Assembly: GCF_004115265.2 (NCBI RefSeq)
Contig: NC_046301.1
Location: forward strand, 39,892,714-39,956,713
DNA length: 64,000 nt
Direction: 5' to 3'
From: Rhinolophus ferrumequinum
Taxonomy: Eukaryota > Chordata > Mammalia > Chiroptera > Rhinolophidae
Positions 30,001 to 45,100 of this stretch are shown here, in pieces (the first letter of the stretch is position 1; each line of letters opens with the position of its first letter). The notes beneath the pieces are model-generated. The model saw only the letters and a program-made list of their open reading frames with translations, was not told the DNA's origin and made no database searches. Both the position numbers and the translations under genes were made by a program.

Positions 30001-31239
30001 GCTTAGAACAACAAACATTTTATTTGCACTCTTCTGTGGGGCGGTGGGTTTGCTCTGTAGTCACCTGGCAGCTCAGCTGGGCTCAGCAGTCCACATAGGC
30101 CTTAGTTATATATGTAGCAGTCAGTAGGATGGTGAGGGGGCCTCAGCTGGGATGGTTTATCTGTTCCACATGGTGCTCACCCCAGCAGGCCAGCCTGCGC
30201 TTATGCACATGGTGGTGGTCCCAGGGTTCCCAGGAGGCAGAAGGGAGGGCAGGCACCTCTGCTTACATCGTCATGCTACTGTGCTATTGGCCAAAGCTAG
30301 TCACATGGTAAAGCCCGGAGTCATTTGGGGGGTGGTTTACAAAAGGGGGTGGATACTGTAATAGTCTGCCTCACTCAGCTGGCCCCTTCTCTACAGATGT
30401 CTCCCCCACCCAGTGGCTTTGGCGAACGGAGTGGTGGGGGCAGTGGGGGACCCCTCTCTCACTTTTATTCGGGCTCGCCCACTTCCTACTTCACCAGCGG
30501 TCTGCAGGCTGGCCTCAAGCAGAGCCACCTTAATAAGGTGAGGAGCCTCCCCACCTACATTCAGGTTCCCAGTGATAGCCAGAAGGCAAGGGGACCCTGT
30601 GATCCTTGTTGCTTAGGCCAAGGCTGGGGTGGCGGCAGGGGGTCAGCTTTGCTCAAGGCCGAGCTGAAAACAGGCCATCCTCCCTTCCCCTGTGTGTGTG
30701 TCACACCTGGTGCTGCCCAGCCTTCCGGGCCTCCATTCCCTTCCCCAACATCTCAGGGTGGGTGGTATTAGCCCCAGTTGACAGATGGAAAAACTGAGGC
30801 TCAGAGAGAGGAAGTAATCTGCCCCCAGCCTCATGGCTAGTAAGCAGCAAAGGCAGGATTTGAACCAAAACCTTACCTTTGCTCTGGGGGATGTTTCCTC
30901 TCCATCCTACCTCTCTCATTTCTCCCAGGCGGTCAGTTCGTCCCCACTGAGCTCTGGAGAAGGGCTCTTGGGTCTCGGCCCTGGGCCCAACGGCCACAGC
31001 CACCTGCTGAAGGTACAGGTGTGGGCGGGGACACGGCAGGGGAATGGTGGCCCCTGGGTGGTCCCTGACCTGCTGCCCCCTCCTGTCTCCAGACCCCACT
31101 AGGTGGCCAGAAACGCAGCTTTGCCCACCTGCTGCCCTCGCCGGAGCCCAGCCCAGAAGGTGGCTACGTGGGCCAGCACTCCCAGGGCCTTGGCGGCCAC
31201 TATGCAGATTCCTACCTGAAGCGCAAGAGGATTTTCTAA
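18038..31239 (+). CDS. RAVER1: Ribonucleoprotein PTB-binding 1, raver-1 (14 exons; two exons do not fit the frame)
   Basis: Raver-1 is a nuclear RNA-binding cofactor that recruits PTB in splicing repression and can move to vinculin-rich adhesions. Exons: 18038-18256, 19817-19883, 22157-22626, 26323-26514, 26688-26819, 27169-27263, 28121-28208, 28524-28735, 28832-28925, 29000-29124, 29856-29931, 30397-30537, 30929-31012, 31093-31239 (TAA). Three RRMs lie at about residues 58-130, 130-210 and 218-300; RRM2 has [12 protein letters not shown]-docking [S/G][I/L]LGxxP motifs appear as [14 protein letters not shown] and SLLGEPP. The end KRKRIF is a basic nuclear signal. Two exons are off: relative to the conserved frame, exon 5 carries two extra bases at its 5' end and exon 11 one extra base. 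All other junctions fit. An in-frame ATG at 17987 could give a 17-residue longer N terminus. Confidence 0.95.
19540..20975. repeat. MIR-derived segments in RAVER1 intron 2
   Basis: Several ancient MIR copies are recognisable from phrases such as TGTAAAATGGG and CCTCAGTTTCC near 19545-19740 and 20760-20960. Unique intron sequence lies between them and no coding exon was found. Edges are approximate. Confidence 0.55.
20976..21300. mobile_element. LINE-2 3' fragment
   Basis: The L2-like series of a 'tactgaatgcc...' start, an 'agacagtctagtctgggga' middle and an expression like 'aaacaactgcaga' is present in order. It is intronic in RAVER1, old and non-coding. Confidence 0.5.
22760..24330. repeat. 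Cluster of MIR fragments in RAVER1 intron 3
   Basis: At least five MIR-like segments lie in this part of intron 3 (about 22770-22890, 23060-23160, 23330-23480, 23510-23600, 23910-24060). They are recognised by the CTTGGGCAAGTCAC / CCTCAGTTTCC / AGAGCCAGG core phrases in either strand. No exon-like sequence was found between 22627 and 26322. Confidence 0.5.
24774..24947 (-). mobile_element. Short bat SINE (VES/Rhin type)
   Basis: The minus-strand copy has the tRNA-like head at about 24890-24945 and a poly(T) at its left edge. Diverged direct repeats flank it: CCTGCGTTCCCC (24762-24773) and CCTGCATTCCTC (24948-24959). It lacks the second module of the copy at 11474-11920. Confidence 0.85.
27528..27650. 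repeat. Degenerate CACA/ACATA-rich array
   Basis: Imperfect ACACA and ACATAC units in RAVER1 intron 6. This is low-complexity sequence without coding features. Confidence 0.7.
29965..30345. mobile_element. Old interspersed repeat, LTR-like, family not assigned
   Basis: It contains the widespread mammalian signature GCTGCATAACAAG...GTGGCTTAGAACAACA (29980-30015) followed by GC-richer sequence. It lies in RAVER1 intron 11. I recognise the phrase as repetitive and probably LTR-derived but cannot name the family safely. It is treated as a fossil without coding parts. Confidence 0.45.
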
Positions 31240-32361
31240 GGGTCCAGTGCCAGAGATGCTCCAGAGCCTGCACCAAATCGCTTTTGGGTTTTCTGGTGTT
31301 TTTGTATTTTTTCTTTTTTTTTCCGGTAATAGAAAAATCTCTGAAAGACTTTGCTGACTGACCCAGCCAGAGCCCAAGGAGTATGGGGGAGTCTAGGGGC
31401 CACTCTGCGTCTCTGGCCTGTTCCCGGCATGGAAACCCTGTAGCCTTAAGAGGGAGAGAGCAGGCCGGGGCCCCTCTCTCCCCTTCCCTGTGTTCAACTA
31501 CATCTGCCTCTCTGGGAGTCCTCTCCTGCCTTGTCACTCCTGTATCTGGCCTTTTGAGTGCCTTGGAGGTTTCCCTGTCCTCCCGTGAGGATCAGAGACT
31601 GTCCCCTTTTTTTAAACTTTGACAATTGACTTTGTTTCCTTTTCTAATTTTTATTATTTTTTTAAACAATCCAGGATGATCCCCAGCTCTTAATTCCTGC
31701 AAGATCCAGCATGTCTGGGTCTTCATTCCACACTTTTCGGCTCAGCCCTTTTCTCTCCCATGTCTGCCACAGGCATGGCTGTCTCCTGCCCCTGCCTGCC
31801 CACTATGACCTGTGCTCCAGCTCTGGATCCATGCTCCCTGCCACAGTTCCCTCCGCCTTCTCATGCCTTAAAGCTGGGCCCCAGGCCCGCTGGTCAGAGC
31901 CTCTGTGACGCTGAGCTCCAGAAGCTTGACTCAGGACCAAACGGCTCTGGCCTGGGGATTGTGTTGGCAAACCAACCCTACCATCCCTTCTTGCCAGGCC
32001 TAAACTAAGTGCCGAGACCGCTTTCTCTGCCATCTTAAAACCAGTCCTGCTGTCCACCTGTGGAAGTAGGGCACTGTGCATCTCACTGAGCCTCTGCTCA
32101 CTCTCCCCATGTTGAAAATGAGCTCCTCCTCTTTATCCCCAGGCCAGAACACCTGGAGCCGGCCTCCCTTTGGCCCAGTGGGGAATCCACCTCCATGCAG
32201 ATAAGCTCTGACCCTGCCCACCAGCAGGACCTGTTATGCCTGAAGTCACCCTGAGCCCTGCCCCTGGCCGGCTGGGCTACCAGCTTCCCTCTCTTCTATG
32301 TGTCCACATCCACTTTGGGGGGCGGGGCGGCCTCTCCCCAATTCTCACAGACCTTTGCTGA

Positions 32362-32367
32362 ATTAAA
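32362..32367 (+). promoter_or_regulatory. RAVER1: RAVER1 poly(A) signal (ATTAAA)
   Basis: ATTAAA about 1.1 kb after the RAVER1 stop, followed by an A/T-rich stretch. The 3' UTR also has T-rich tracts at 31310-31330 and 31610-31670. The next gene, FDX2, starts 234 bases downstream. Confidence 0.75.
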
Positions 32368-32559
32368 ATTTGTAAGTAAAATTTTAAAGAAAGCTGACTG
32401 GTTTTTGGGACAGTGGGCCTGGGTGGGTGGTCTGGGATCTCCACAGGTCTTGGTGTGCCGGAGCCTTCACCTTTCCCCACTCCGGCAGTCCACGCCTGGA
32501 TCCACACGCTACAAGCAAGCGTTGGCGCTTTTATGGGGATGATTGTAAGCCCTTTGCTC

Positions 32560-32600
32560 CGTTGTGCGCCACAGCGCATGCCCAGTCTTCGGGTCACGTG
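32560..32600 (+). promoter_or_regulatory. FDX2: FDX2 proximal promoter: NRF1-like site and CACGTG E-box
   Basis: GCGCATGCCC (32574-32583) resembles the nuclear respiratory factor 1 site common at mitochondrial-protein genes. A GTCACGTGAT element (CACGTG 32595-32600) abuts the start codon and resembles USF/TFE-type E-boxes. The sites are seen directly; use by factors is inferred. Confidence 0.5.
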
Positions 32601-36262
<3,662 letters not shown>

Positions 36263-36512
36263 CATGGGCTGCTGGACCATCCCATACACCCATGGCCCCA
36301 GGGCCAGGACTGGAGGAATAGCCAAATTGCCAGCCCCTCCCAGCCCAGAGCACGGACAGGCCCGAGAGAGATGTTGGAAGCACCCAGGAGGCCAAATGCT
36401 TCAGAGAGATCCCACGTCCAGGCTCTGGTGGGAACAGGGCCCCGGTTGGGGCAGCCTCCCCAAACCCCTGAGAATGGGGGTGTGGATAGGGGTGGAATCT
36501 AATTAGAGTGAC

Positions 36513-36518
36513 AATAAA
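36513..36518 (+). promoter_or_regulatory. FDX2: FDX2 poly(A) signal (AATAAA)
   Basis: AATAAA lies 251 bases after the FDX2 stop. ZGLP1 begins less than 500 bases later, close enough for read-through transcripts. Confidence 0.85.
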
Positions 36519-36539
36519 ACAGTCGCACAGAACTGCAGC

Positions 36540-36994
36540 ATCTTGAGTGTCCTGGCCGGGGCTTTCCTCTGGATCTACAGCTGCATCTTCCAGGCCCCAG
36601 CTCTCCCCTCCCACAGCAGTGATGGGGCCAGTGGGGAAACTGAGGCAGAAGACTGGAGGAGAGGGCTTGAGAGCCTGAGGGCCCACTTGCGTCAGCGTGG
36701 CGAGGCCCCGCCCCTGCAGCCGCGGAGGGATTTGGAGGGGCCCGGGCCGCCCTTGGCCGCCAGGGATGTGCAGGCCACCCTAGCAGAGTCGGAAGGGAGA
36801 GGGGCAGTGCCTGGCCTGAGATTGGGAGCTAGGAAGCAGGCACCGGACATCGCCCGCCCTGCCCAGGTAGGACTTATTGCCCACCTCTGCCTGAAGCTCA
36901 GTATCCCGCAGGTCCCGCCCACCCAGGTGGCGCTCCTCCGTGGGCCGGTAGGGGCGGGGCCAAGCGAGATTAGGAGAGAGGGCTGGGCTGGGGC
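36540..36994 (+). promoter_or_regulatory. ZGLP1: FDX2-ZGLP1 spacer, presumed ZGLP1 promoter / 5' UTR
   Basis: A GC-rich spacer between the FDX2 poly(A) signal and the ZGLP1 start. It has GGGCGGGGCC at 36951-36960 just upstream of the ATG and no TATA box. A long plus-strand frame runs through it, but with no known similarity I treat it as non-coding. Confidence 0.45.
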
Positions 36995-39185
36995 ATGATG
37001 GAGGCTGAGCCAGCACCGGACCTCTCGATGATGCTGCGAGAGCTGCTGGCGCCGTTCTGTCTGGACAACGAACCGCTCCCCGGAACCCCCACCCAGCAGG
37101 CGCCAAGGGCCCCAAGATGCCTCACACCCAGTGGCAGGTGCGTTAAGAAGCTGCCCCTTCCCCCATCCTGGCCCAATGGTCAAGGGGTCATGACCTCTGG
37201 TTTCTGGAATTATTCAGGGGCCACAATGTTAGTTACTGATACTTACAAAGAGGTTCTGGTCTCCAGGGGTACGTGGGGTCATATGTGGTTAGAGGTCATG
37301 CGGTTCCCCTTGCCCCGTGTCCCCGAGGCCTATGTAATGCCACCCAGGAAGGGAGTGACCACACACACTACCCCTTGTTCCCAGGTCCTTCTGGCCTGCA
37401 CACCAGGATTCCGTCACTGCCCTGCACTTCCTTCCAGAGACAGAGGGCCTGGCCCACCCCCCTGCTGGGGACACCCAGGCCCTGGGCCCCTGCTGGGAGC
37501 TGAAGGCCCTTGGGGCGCTGGGACCCCCACCTCTGGCCAGGAATGCCAGGGCCATGCTGACTTCAGTCAACCAGCAACATAGCCTGGGGCCCCCAGGGAC
37601 ACCCTCAGTCCCTTCAGCCCCACCCCAGAAGAGACCCCGGAAGCAGTTGAACCCGCACCGGGGCGCAGAGAAAGTGGACCCCCAGTTCGAGGGGGTGACG
37701 CTGAAGTTTCATATAAAGCCGGATTCCAGCCTACAGATCATACCCAGCTACAGGTAAGGGCTGGCCCTGGTAAGGGCACCCTTTATGCAATTAATGGTAA
37801 CGGTGGGGACGGAGGCCTGGGGCGGGGTGCCTCCAGGCCTGGCTCACAGATTCCTACACCAGTCCTGCGTTAGAAATGGCCCAGTCTCTGAGCAAGACTA
37901 CTGCCAGTCCCTGCCCTGCTGCTATGGCCAGCCACTTCCTGGTCTGAGCCTGGGTCTCCTCTTTATGAGATGGGCCTGACCATACTGACAGCCGCTGCTA
38001 TGTTATTTTTTCCAATAATAATAGCTACCATTTGTCAGGAATAACGATAAGAGGTAACAGGTAACACTTGATTGATGTGTATGGTCTCACTGAAGCATTA
38101 TAAAGCCTGTTTTTACAGATGCAGGAACCTGAGGCACAGAGGGGGAAATCACTTGTCCAGGGTCGCACAGCGAAGACTAAGGAGAAATGGGATTTCAACC
38201 TGGCAGGCTGGCCCCAGGCTAACTACCTCTTCAGATGATAATCATTATTTTTATTGCTAATGAGGGACCAAGCCAGGCCCTTCAGACATCAGATGCCTTC
38301 TAATGCCTGATACCTTCATAGAAAATCTTCATTTTGGGGGGCTGTCTAGGACAGGATAGATTCCCTAATGCTAACATGCTTGTCTGCTCTCTAGCCTGGC
38401 CTGCAGCAGCCGCTCTCAGGGTCCCCCTGCAGGCCCCACTGGGGGCCCTGAGGCTAACCTGGGAGGCAGTGAGGCCCTGGGTGAGTCCTGGAGACCTGAA
38501 AGCTATAAATATTTGGGGGGACCAACCTCCTGTCCTCCCTGTCTTTCTCCCCATCCTGCTTCCCCATTTAGACCCATCTGAGGAGTTGCAGTACCCCCAC
38601 CACTCAGCTGAGTCACTCCACCCCCAGTTTCCGCCTCTGCCAAGCTTTGCCATCTGTCTCCCTTCCTAGCTTTCCCTGTCTTAGATCTGGCAACACCTGG
38701 GGCTGGCCCAGAGCTGTGGCCTTCACAGAGATCCCCATGCTCCACCCCACATGGGACTCCTGAGCTCAGACTCTTGGCCTCTGACATCTGCCCTTTGGCC
38801 TCTGCCCCTTCAGGGCCCCGGCGCTGTGCTTCCTGTAGGACCCAGAGGACCCCTCTCTGGCGAGATGCTGAAGATGGGACCCCTCTCTGCAATGCCTGTG
38901 GTATCAGGTCCGCAGGATGGAGGAGTTGGGGTGGGGATGCAAATCCGCCTGTGCTTAGCTAGCATAGGTACTCCTTGGGGAAAGTTGGTTTTTTTGTGGC
39001 GGTTTCTATACCCCTGCTGCATCCTGAATGTTGGTTTCTTGTACTCCCACTCCAGGTATAAGAAATATGGCACCCGGTGCTCCAGCTGCTGGCTGGTACC
39101 CAGAAAAAATGTCCAGCCCAAAAGGTTATGTGGCAGATGTGGGGTTTTCCTGGGCCCCCACCAAGGCCCAACTCAGGAAGGGTAA
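36995..39185 (+). CDS. ZGLP1: GATA-like zinc finger protein 1 (5 exons, about 273 aa)
   Basis: ZGLP1 is a nuclear GATA-type zinc-finger protein of gonads, known as a driver of the oogenic programme. Exons: 36995-37137, 37385-37753, 38395-38480, 38814-38907, 39056-39185 (TAA); total 822 nt, phases consistent. The first about 200 residues are Pro-rich and low complexity, with a basic patch KKRPRKQ-like (seen as PQKRPRKQ). The first finger is C-x2-C-x17-C-x2-C (CASC...CNAC) with the GATA hallmark TPLWR. The second, atypical half reads RCSSCWLVPRK...LCGRCG, joined by KKYGTRC. Two adjacent ATGs (36995, 36998) could serve; MEAEP from the second is the likely match to human. The exon 4 donor is the weak AG|GTCCGC. 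The gene is convergent with ICAM5. Confidence 0.93.
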
Positions 39186-39484
39186 GCCCTTCCTCATCCA
39201 GCCCTGCCTGTCCTGCCTCAGTTTCTCCAGGGGAAGAATGGGCGGAAGACCTCCTAGGAGGAATGGGAAACGAACTTGGGTCTTGAGGGCTTCGGCCTGC
39301 CTGCTCTCTGCCCCCTTCCCATTCACAGTCCCCAGGCGGAAGACCCAGGCCTCAAACCCCACCGCCCCTTTCTCAGGGGGTCACTGGCCCCATCCTGGGC
39401 CCCTGTTCCAATCAATCAGGTGTGGCTGAGCTCCCCTCAGAAAATGCTCTCAGCAGTGACATTCATACTGTTACTAGCAGGGAC

Positions 39485-39490
39485 AATAAA
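39485..39490 (+). promoter_or_regulatory. ZGLP1: ZGLP1 poly(A) signal (AATAAA)
   Basis: The first AATAAA after the ZGLP1 stop, 300 bases downstream, giving a compact 3' UTR. Confidence 0.75.
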
Positions 39491-39607
39491 GAGCAGAGCT
39501 ACTCAGAGAAGGAACGCTGTGACTTGGGAGTCCCACCTCTTGTGCCCTCACCCGCCTCTCCCCCAGCCCGGGAACATGGGGCAGGAATTTTCTCATTGGG
39601 GTTCTGA

Positions 39608-39915
39608 GGGACACACACATATGGTTATGTATACAGGCACCAGCCCCCCACAGGGGACTAGCTACATGCACCACAACATCCCACACGGGAACAGCCACCA
39701 CACACAGAGACAGACAACACGTGTAGAAAGACACACACACACGAACAGAAACATGTGCTGACACATGTGAGACACAGACTACACAAAAGACTGAAAGACA
39801 CACGGGTTGACAGACACACATCTACTGATAGACGATAGACACACCTGTCGATAGCCACGACAGATACACATAATAGACACACATGAAACACATACAGAAG
39901 GCACACATTGATACA
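39608..39915. repeat. Degenerate ACACA-rich array
   Basis: About 300 bp of imperfect GACACACA / ACAGA units just past the ZGLP1 poly(A) signal. It is an old decayed microsatellite or minisatellite that produces spurious Cys/Val-rich reading frames on the minus strand. Confidence 0.8.
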
Positions 39916-39919
39916 CTGT

Positions 39920-41985
39920 GGGCCCCTCATCTGTCAGCTCCACCTCTGCCTGCAGAATGTCACCTTCCTGCTTCCTACAGGGACCAGTCCCTGCTGTGTT
40001 CCCCTCCCCCTCTTTTAAGATCTCTTTAACCCCACCAAAAGGTGTCCCCAGCCTGAAGCCAAAAGCCATGTGGAAGAGGCAGACCCTGGGCAGAGCTCTG
40101 GTTGCCAGTGCTCACGGGGAGGGAGGAGCGAGAGTCAAGGACGGGTGGGATGCAGTGAAGGCAGGGCTGGTCCCTGCCTTGTGGGTGAGTGAGACTTGCC
40201 TGGTCACATGCCCTGAGAAGGCAGTCCCTGTGAGACCCCTTTAGTCTCTCCTGGGTGGGCCAGTAGAGAAGGCTGGGCCCAGATTCCTCAGCCCTCAGAC
40301 CCTGACTCATTTAGTCCCCCTTCCTTGGATCAGAACACTCTTCCCCCAGGTCTCCCTTAGCTGCCACCTTCTTACCACTTGGGGAGGGGAGGCTCAGCCT
40401 TCAAAGAAGCCCCCCTTGACCACTCTGTCTAAAACAGACATGCCATTCCTACCCATGGCAGGCTCTAGTTCAGCTCCTTGCTGGTCTCCCTCTTAGGACC
40501 TACCAGAACTTCCAGTTCTCTACTGCTCCAGGGTCATTTTATTCACCTTCCTCTCCCTGACTCAACCATGACTTTGGAGGTACAAGGTCACCGCCACATC
40601 TGTGTTCCTGACCATGACAGGGGGAATCTCTGCCCAGCATGGAGAATCTGGGAACACACACTGAAAACACAAAGGTCTCAGACTGTGTGTCTGCAAACTC
40701 ATGGCTGTTTTTATCCATTTATTCAGCATTTATTGAGCAACTACTGTATGCCAGCCCCCAATTGGGACACTGCAGGGTGAACAGAGCAAAGATTCCTGCT
40801 CTAGTGCAGCCAATATTCTAGAGTGACAGTAAAGAAATAGTCAATCGCATGTCTAATGGAATGTCAAGTAGCGCTTGGTGCTACAGAGAAAGTATAGAAG
40901 ATGTGGAAGAGTTGGGTGACTGACTACCTTAGCCATGGTTCAGGAAGGCCTCTCTGAGAAGGTGACATTTGCATAGAGACCTGAGGATAAAGAACTAACT
41001 GTGGGGCTATTTGGGGTGAGGACACTCCAGGCAGATAGAATGGCAAGACATGCCATTCTATCTTTTTGCAAGAGCAAAGGCCCTGTGGCAGGCAGGACTT
41101 TGTGGGGTTCAAGGAACATGGAGGAGGTGTGTGGGAATGGAAAGAGGTGATTGAGGGGGTAGGACTGCAGGGGCTGTGCCTTGTTGCCTTTGGTACTTGG
41201 CACCCCAGCACTGGCGTGGCCTCTATTGCCGTTTCCTGCTCTCACCTTTGCTCATGAAATGTTGGCATGGGCAGCCAACGGAGTTCGCTGTCCAGACCTG
41301 CTTCCTCCTCTGCAGTTCTGTTCCTGCTTTTGAGGGAGGAGGAGATTGGGGGGAGGCCCAGCTGTTCTCTCCTTATGTTGTGGGGAGTGAGGGGGATAGT
41401 GGTGTGCAGTAGGAGTTTCACTTGATACCCTGTGTTTCTGTTCTGAATCATGATGGGTCAAATCCAAAGGCAGGTTGAAGGTAAACTGAGGCACAGTGGA
41501 TGGACAAGATGGAGGACACTTTGAGAGTGAGACAGGGACATCCTGGGAGCTGACAGCCATAGCTGCAGCCACTACCTTCGTTTACCATCTGGGCGAGCCC
41601 TTGGCAGGGGTCTGATGCCCAGATCCCTGGGAGCGGGGCTCCACCCATCTGGGGAAGGTGGGCTAGGAACCATCCTGGGGAAGCCCCTAGCTCTCACAGT
41701 AAAGAGTTAGCCGATTTAGAAAGCAGTGCTGGGAGGAAGAGATAAACCTAAGGGAGAGGAAGGAAGGAATGTGGTCCCCACCCCTGCCCAAGGGTGCTGT
41801 GAGAGCAGGAAATGGGGAACGGAAAGAAGCTCCAGGTCACACCGTGCAGACTGCTCCAGAGATAGCAGACTCTCAAAAACAAAAACAGTGTTTTGAATGA
41901 ATAACCCACGGGGTTTGGATTCGAACCCTGGGGGGCCTCCACCTTGCAGACTGACACAGACTGAACCAGTGTCCTTTATAAAAAC
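39920..41985. other. Intergenic region between convergent ZGLP1 and ICAM5
   Basis: No gene recognised. About 40715-41100 resembles an L2 fragment (phrases near 40725-40760 and 40960-40990, with a further 'ggacttt...' region). The remainder is unique-looking and without splice-supported exons. Confidence 0.5.
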
Positions 41986-41991
41986 TTTACT
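41986..41991 (-). promoter_or_regulatory. ICAM5: Candidate ICAM5 poly(A) signal (AGTAAA variant)
   Basis: No canonical AATAAA lies close to the ICAM5 stop on the minus strand. AGTAAA at 41991-41986, about 120 bases downstream, is the best variant. Confidence 0.5.
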
Positions 41992-42112
41992 GGGTAGGGG
42001 GGTAGAAAATGGGGGTAACGCCCTGGAATTGAATACATAAATAAATGAATAAATAAAACAATAAGCCCCCATTGCGTCTTGGGGGGCGTCCCCCGGCCCG
42101 CGGGGAGAGGGC

Positions 42113-45100
42113 TCACGCTGATGTCAGCTGTATGGCGAAGACCTCGCCCCCAGCGGGCGCCTCCGCAGTGTCCGCAGGTTCTGTTCCACCTTCAGGGCCC
42201 GCGCCCCCGCCTGTGCCCCCGCCAGTGCCGTTGAGACATACGGCCTCGCCCGAGCTCTCGGCCTCTTGCACGTTGTATTCGCCCTTCTTGCAGGCGGTGG
42301 ACTGCACGTAGAAGGCCAAGCCGGCCCCCACGGCCAACAGTGCCGCGCCCCCCGCTGCTCCGCCCACAGCGACCCACAGCCACGGACCTGCAGGGTGGAG
42401 CCCCTCAAAGAGGTTGGACCAGCTGGGAGCTCCCCCTACTCCCAATGAGATGCCAAACCCAAGTCACTCCCAGCGCTAGTGTGACACAAGACCCATTTTA
42501 CACGTCACCCCAGCACATGATGATATAAGCTCTTGGCTCCAGAGATACCCACAAGTCAACGCTCCTCACCCCCAAAAGGATAAGGATGGGAGGACCGGGT
42601 CATTCCTCTACCCCAGAGAGAACCAACCCTGCGAGTGACACGAAATGGGGGGAAGGGATCTATTTCACGCCAGTCCCCCCACCCCCGCCATTGCCATCCT
42701 CTGCGCTTGGTCCCTCTCCAAGCCCTCTTCTCCACAGAGACAGTGGAGGGTGAATTGGACCAACTCTCCACCAGGCAGAACCCCGACAAATGAATAAGTC
42801 TCTCCCCACAGCAGTCACAGCCCTGGAGGGTCCCTCCCCTTGAAGTTCATTCAGCTCCCTCTCCCTCCACCTCACCCTCATCCCACCATCAAAGTCCCCC
42901 ACCCGTCAGGACGCCCCAGATTTCTACCCTGGCCTCCAGTCTCATCTGTGGATACAGGAAGGCAGGGAGGAAGGAGGTCAGATGACCCAAGTCGCGGACT
43001 CCGCCCCCCAGATGCCACTTACCAGCCACATGCACGGTGATGCGCCTCGAGTGGCGCCCATGCGTGTTGGTGGCTGCGCACTCATACTCGCCGCCATGGC
43101 TACCCAGGGCGCCCGCCACGCTCAGCGTGCTGTTGTTGCTCGACAGGCCGATGTTGAGCGCCCCTGGTGGGGCGCGCCAGCTGATCTGGGCCGGGGGCCA
43201 GGCCTCTGCGCGGCAAGTCAACGTGAAGTTCCCGCCTGGCCGCACGCCTCCTGGAGGCGATGCGGCCAGTTCGGCCACCACAGGCCGGTCTGCGGGGGGA
43301 GGGGGGGGAACACAATGTTGTAAGGGGACTCAGGGCCGGCCCCGACGCTGACCAGGTGCCCCGCTTCCGCCCAGCACAATCTGAGACCACCCCTGCTCGA
43401 ATGCGCAGGCGGGGATCCAGTCTCCCATCAGAGTCTCCCCCCCCCACAATCTGGCTGTTGTGTGAACTAACATCCCTCGCCCAGCTACACCGAATGGGAG
43501 AAGGTGGGGACCCGTGCTAGGGTCCTTCTGACCCAGGATTTGAGGGGGGTCGGGCTTCTCTTCCCTAGAGTTTTTATTATCCTCAAGTTTGGCCGGGATT
43601 CTTTATCCCCGGAAATGGAACTAAGGAGGTGCCCTTGAGCTCCCCTGGGCAATCAGACCGCTGCAAGTCTCTGTTCTGAGGACCGTACCCTCTATCTAGT
43701 GCTAACCCCACTCACATTCCACACCCACGGTGACCATCCGGGCGTCCGTGCCATGCGGGTTGATGGCCAAGCAGCGGTAGGTGCCCGCATCCTGTCTGGA
43801 CACCCGCAGCTGCTGAGGCAGGGGAGCGCCCTCCCTGGAGCATCGCACTTGTGGGGAGGGGCGACCTCCAGCGACGCAGGCCAACTTGGCAGCCTCCCCT
43901 TCCAGCCACGTCTGGTGACTTGGGCAGGTGGACTCATTCATTTGTGGTGGCGCTGCAAAGCAGTCATAGGGGTTATCAGGGAGGGGCCAGACCTGGGGCA
44001 CCCTCTACTCCAGCCAGCCTGGGCCCCGCTCACACTCCACGCTAACAGCCACTGTCTTGACCATGGAGCCATGCCGGTTGGTGGCGTTGCAGGTGTAGAT
44101 ACCAGGTGCCAGTTCATTAGGGATGCTGGGGGCTCTGGGACTAGGTTCTGGGGGTGCCAGAGGCAGCAGCACCCCTTCACCGGTGTCCCCAGAACCGACG
44201 CATTCCAGTCTTGGCTGTGGCTTCCCATCAACCTCACAAGAAAACAGCCGTCCAGATCCTTCCACCCATGTCCAATTGCTGGGGCAGCTCAGCTCCTCAA
44301 AACTGGGGCCATCTGGGAAGCAGAGGGTCACGCAGGGACTGGAAGTCAGGCCAAGGTTATCCTGACATAACCCATTTTGCCCTTTGCTGCCCTCACTCAC
44401 ATTCCACCGTGATGGCCACATTTTTGGCCGCAGAGCCTTGAGTATTGGTGGCTTCACAGCGGTAGGTGCCCGCGTGCTCCCGGGCCACACGCAGCAGACC
44501 CTCCATGACCTGGGCCTCCCCAGAGCGCACACAGCTCACGTTTGGCAGTGGGAACCCGTGTGCCACACAGCTCAGCGAGGCTTCTGTTCCTTCCAGCCAT
44601 GTAATGTGCTCTGGGCAACCCACGCTGTCCAGTGCTGGTGCATCTGAAGGGGGTTTGGGTTTAGGGATCAGCCTAATGTTCCTAGATCCTCTTTCCCATC
44701 CCAAGGCAGTCAGGAAGGATTGGGCAGGCTATGCCCCACACAAGGATGTGGAACCAAAGGGGTGTCATGCCAGTCAAGCCATGCACTATTTTGGGGCCTT
44801 GTGAGCCCAGAGGGGCGCCTTTTTCTGGTTTTTACAAAGCACCCACAGGGCCCTCCCCCCGTCTTTGGCCTAAAAATTGTTAGATGGCTTGGAGCGTACC
44901 TTTCCAAGACTCTGCTCAAATACCACGCCCCATATCCCTATGGAACGCCTACCCCTTCCCTCCGTCTTTCTCCAAGGTCTTCCTCCAACCCCGCACACTA
45001 GCCTGTTCCTTTTCCTAAAATCCCGCCCAAAGGCACCCCTCAGACCCTGCGCCTACTCTTCCCTGTAGGCTGGCCACCCCTAGACTGTAAGAACCAGACA

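Noticed and set aside
36543-36998. Long plus-strand reading frame between FDX2 and ZGLP1
   Set aside because: It overlaps the FDX2 3' end and the ZGLP1 promoter, matches no known protein and has no splice logic. GC-rich DNA gives such frames by chance.
39608-39930. Cys/Val-rich minus-strand frames
   Set aside because: These are translations of a degenerate CACA array, not genes. The frames at 14187-14429 and 27431-27682 have the same cause.
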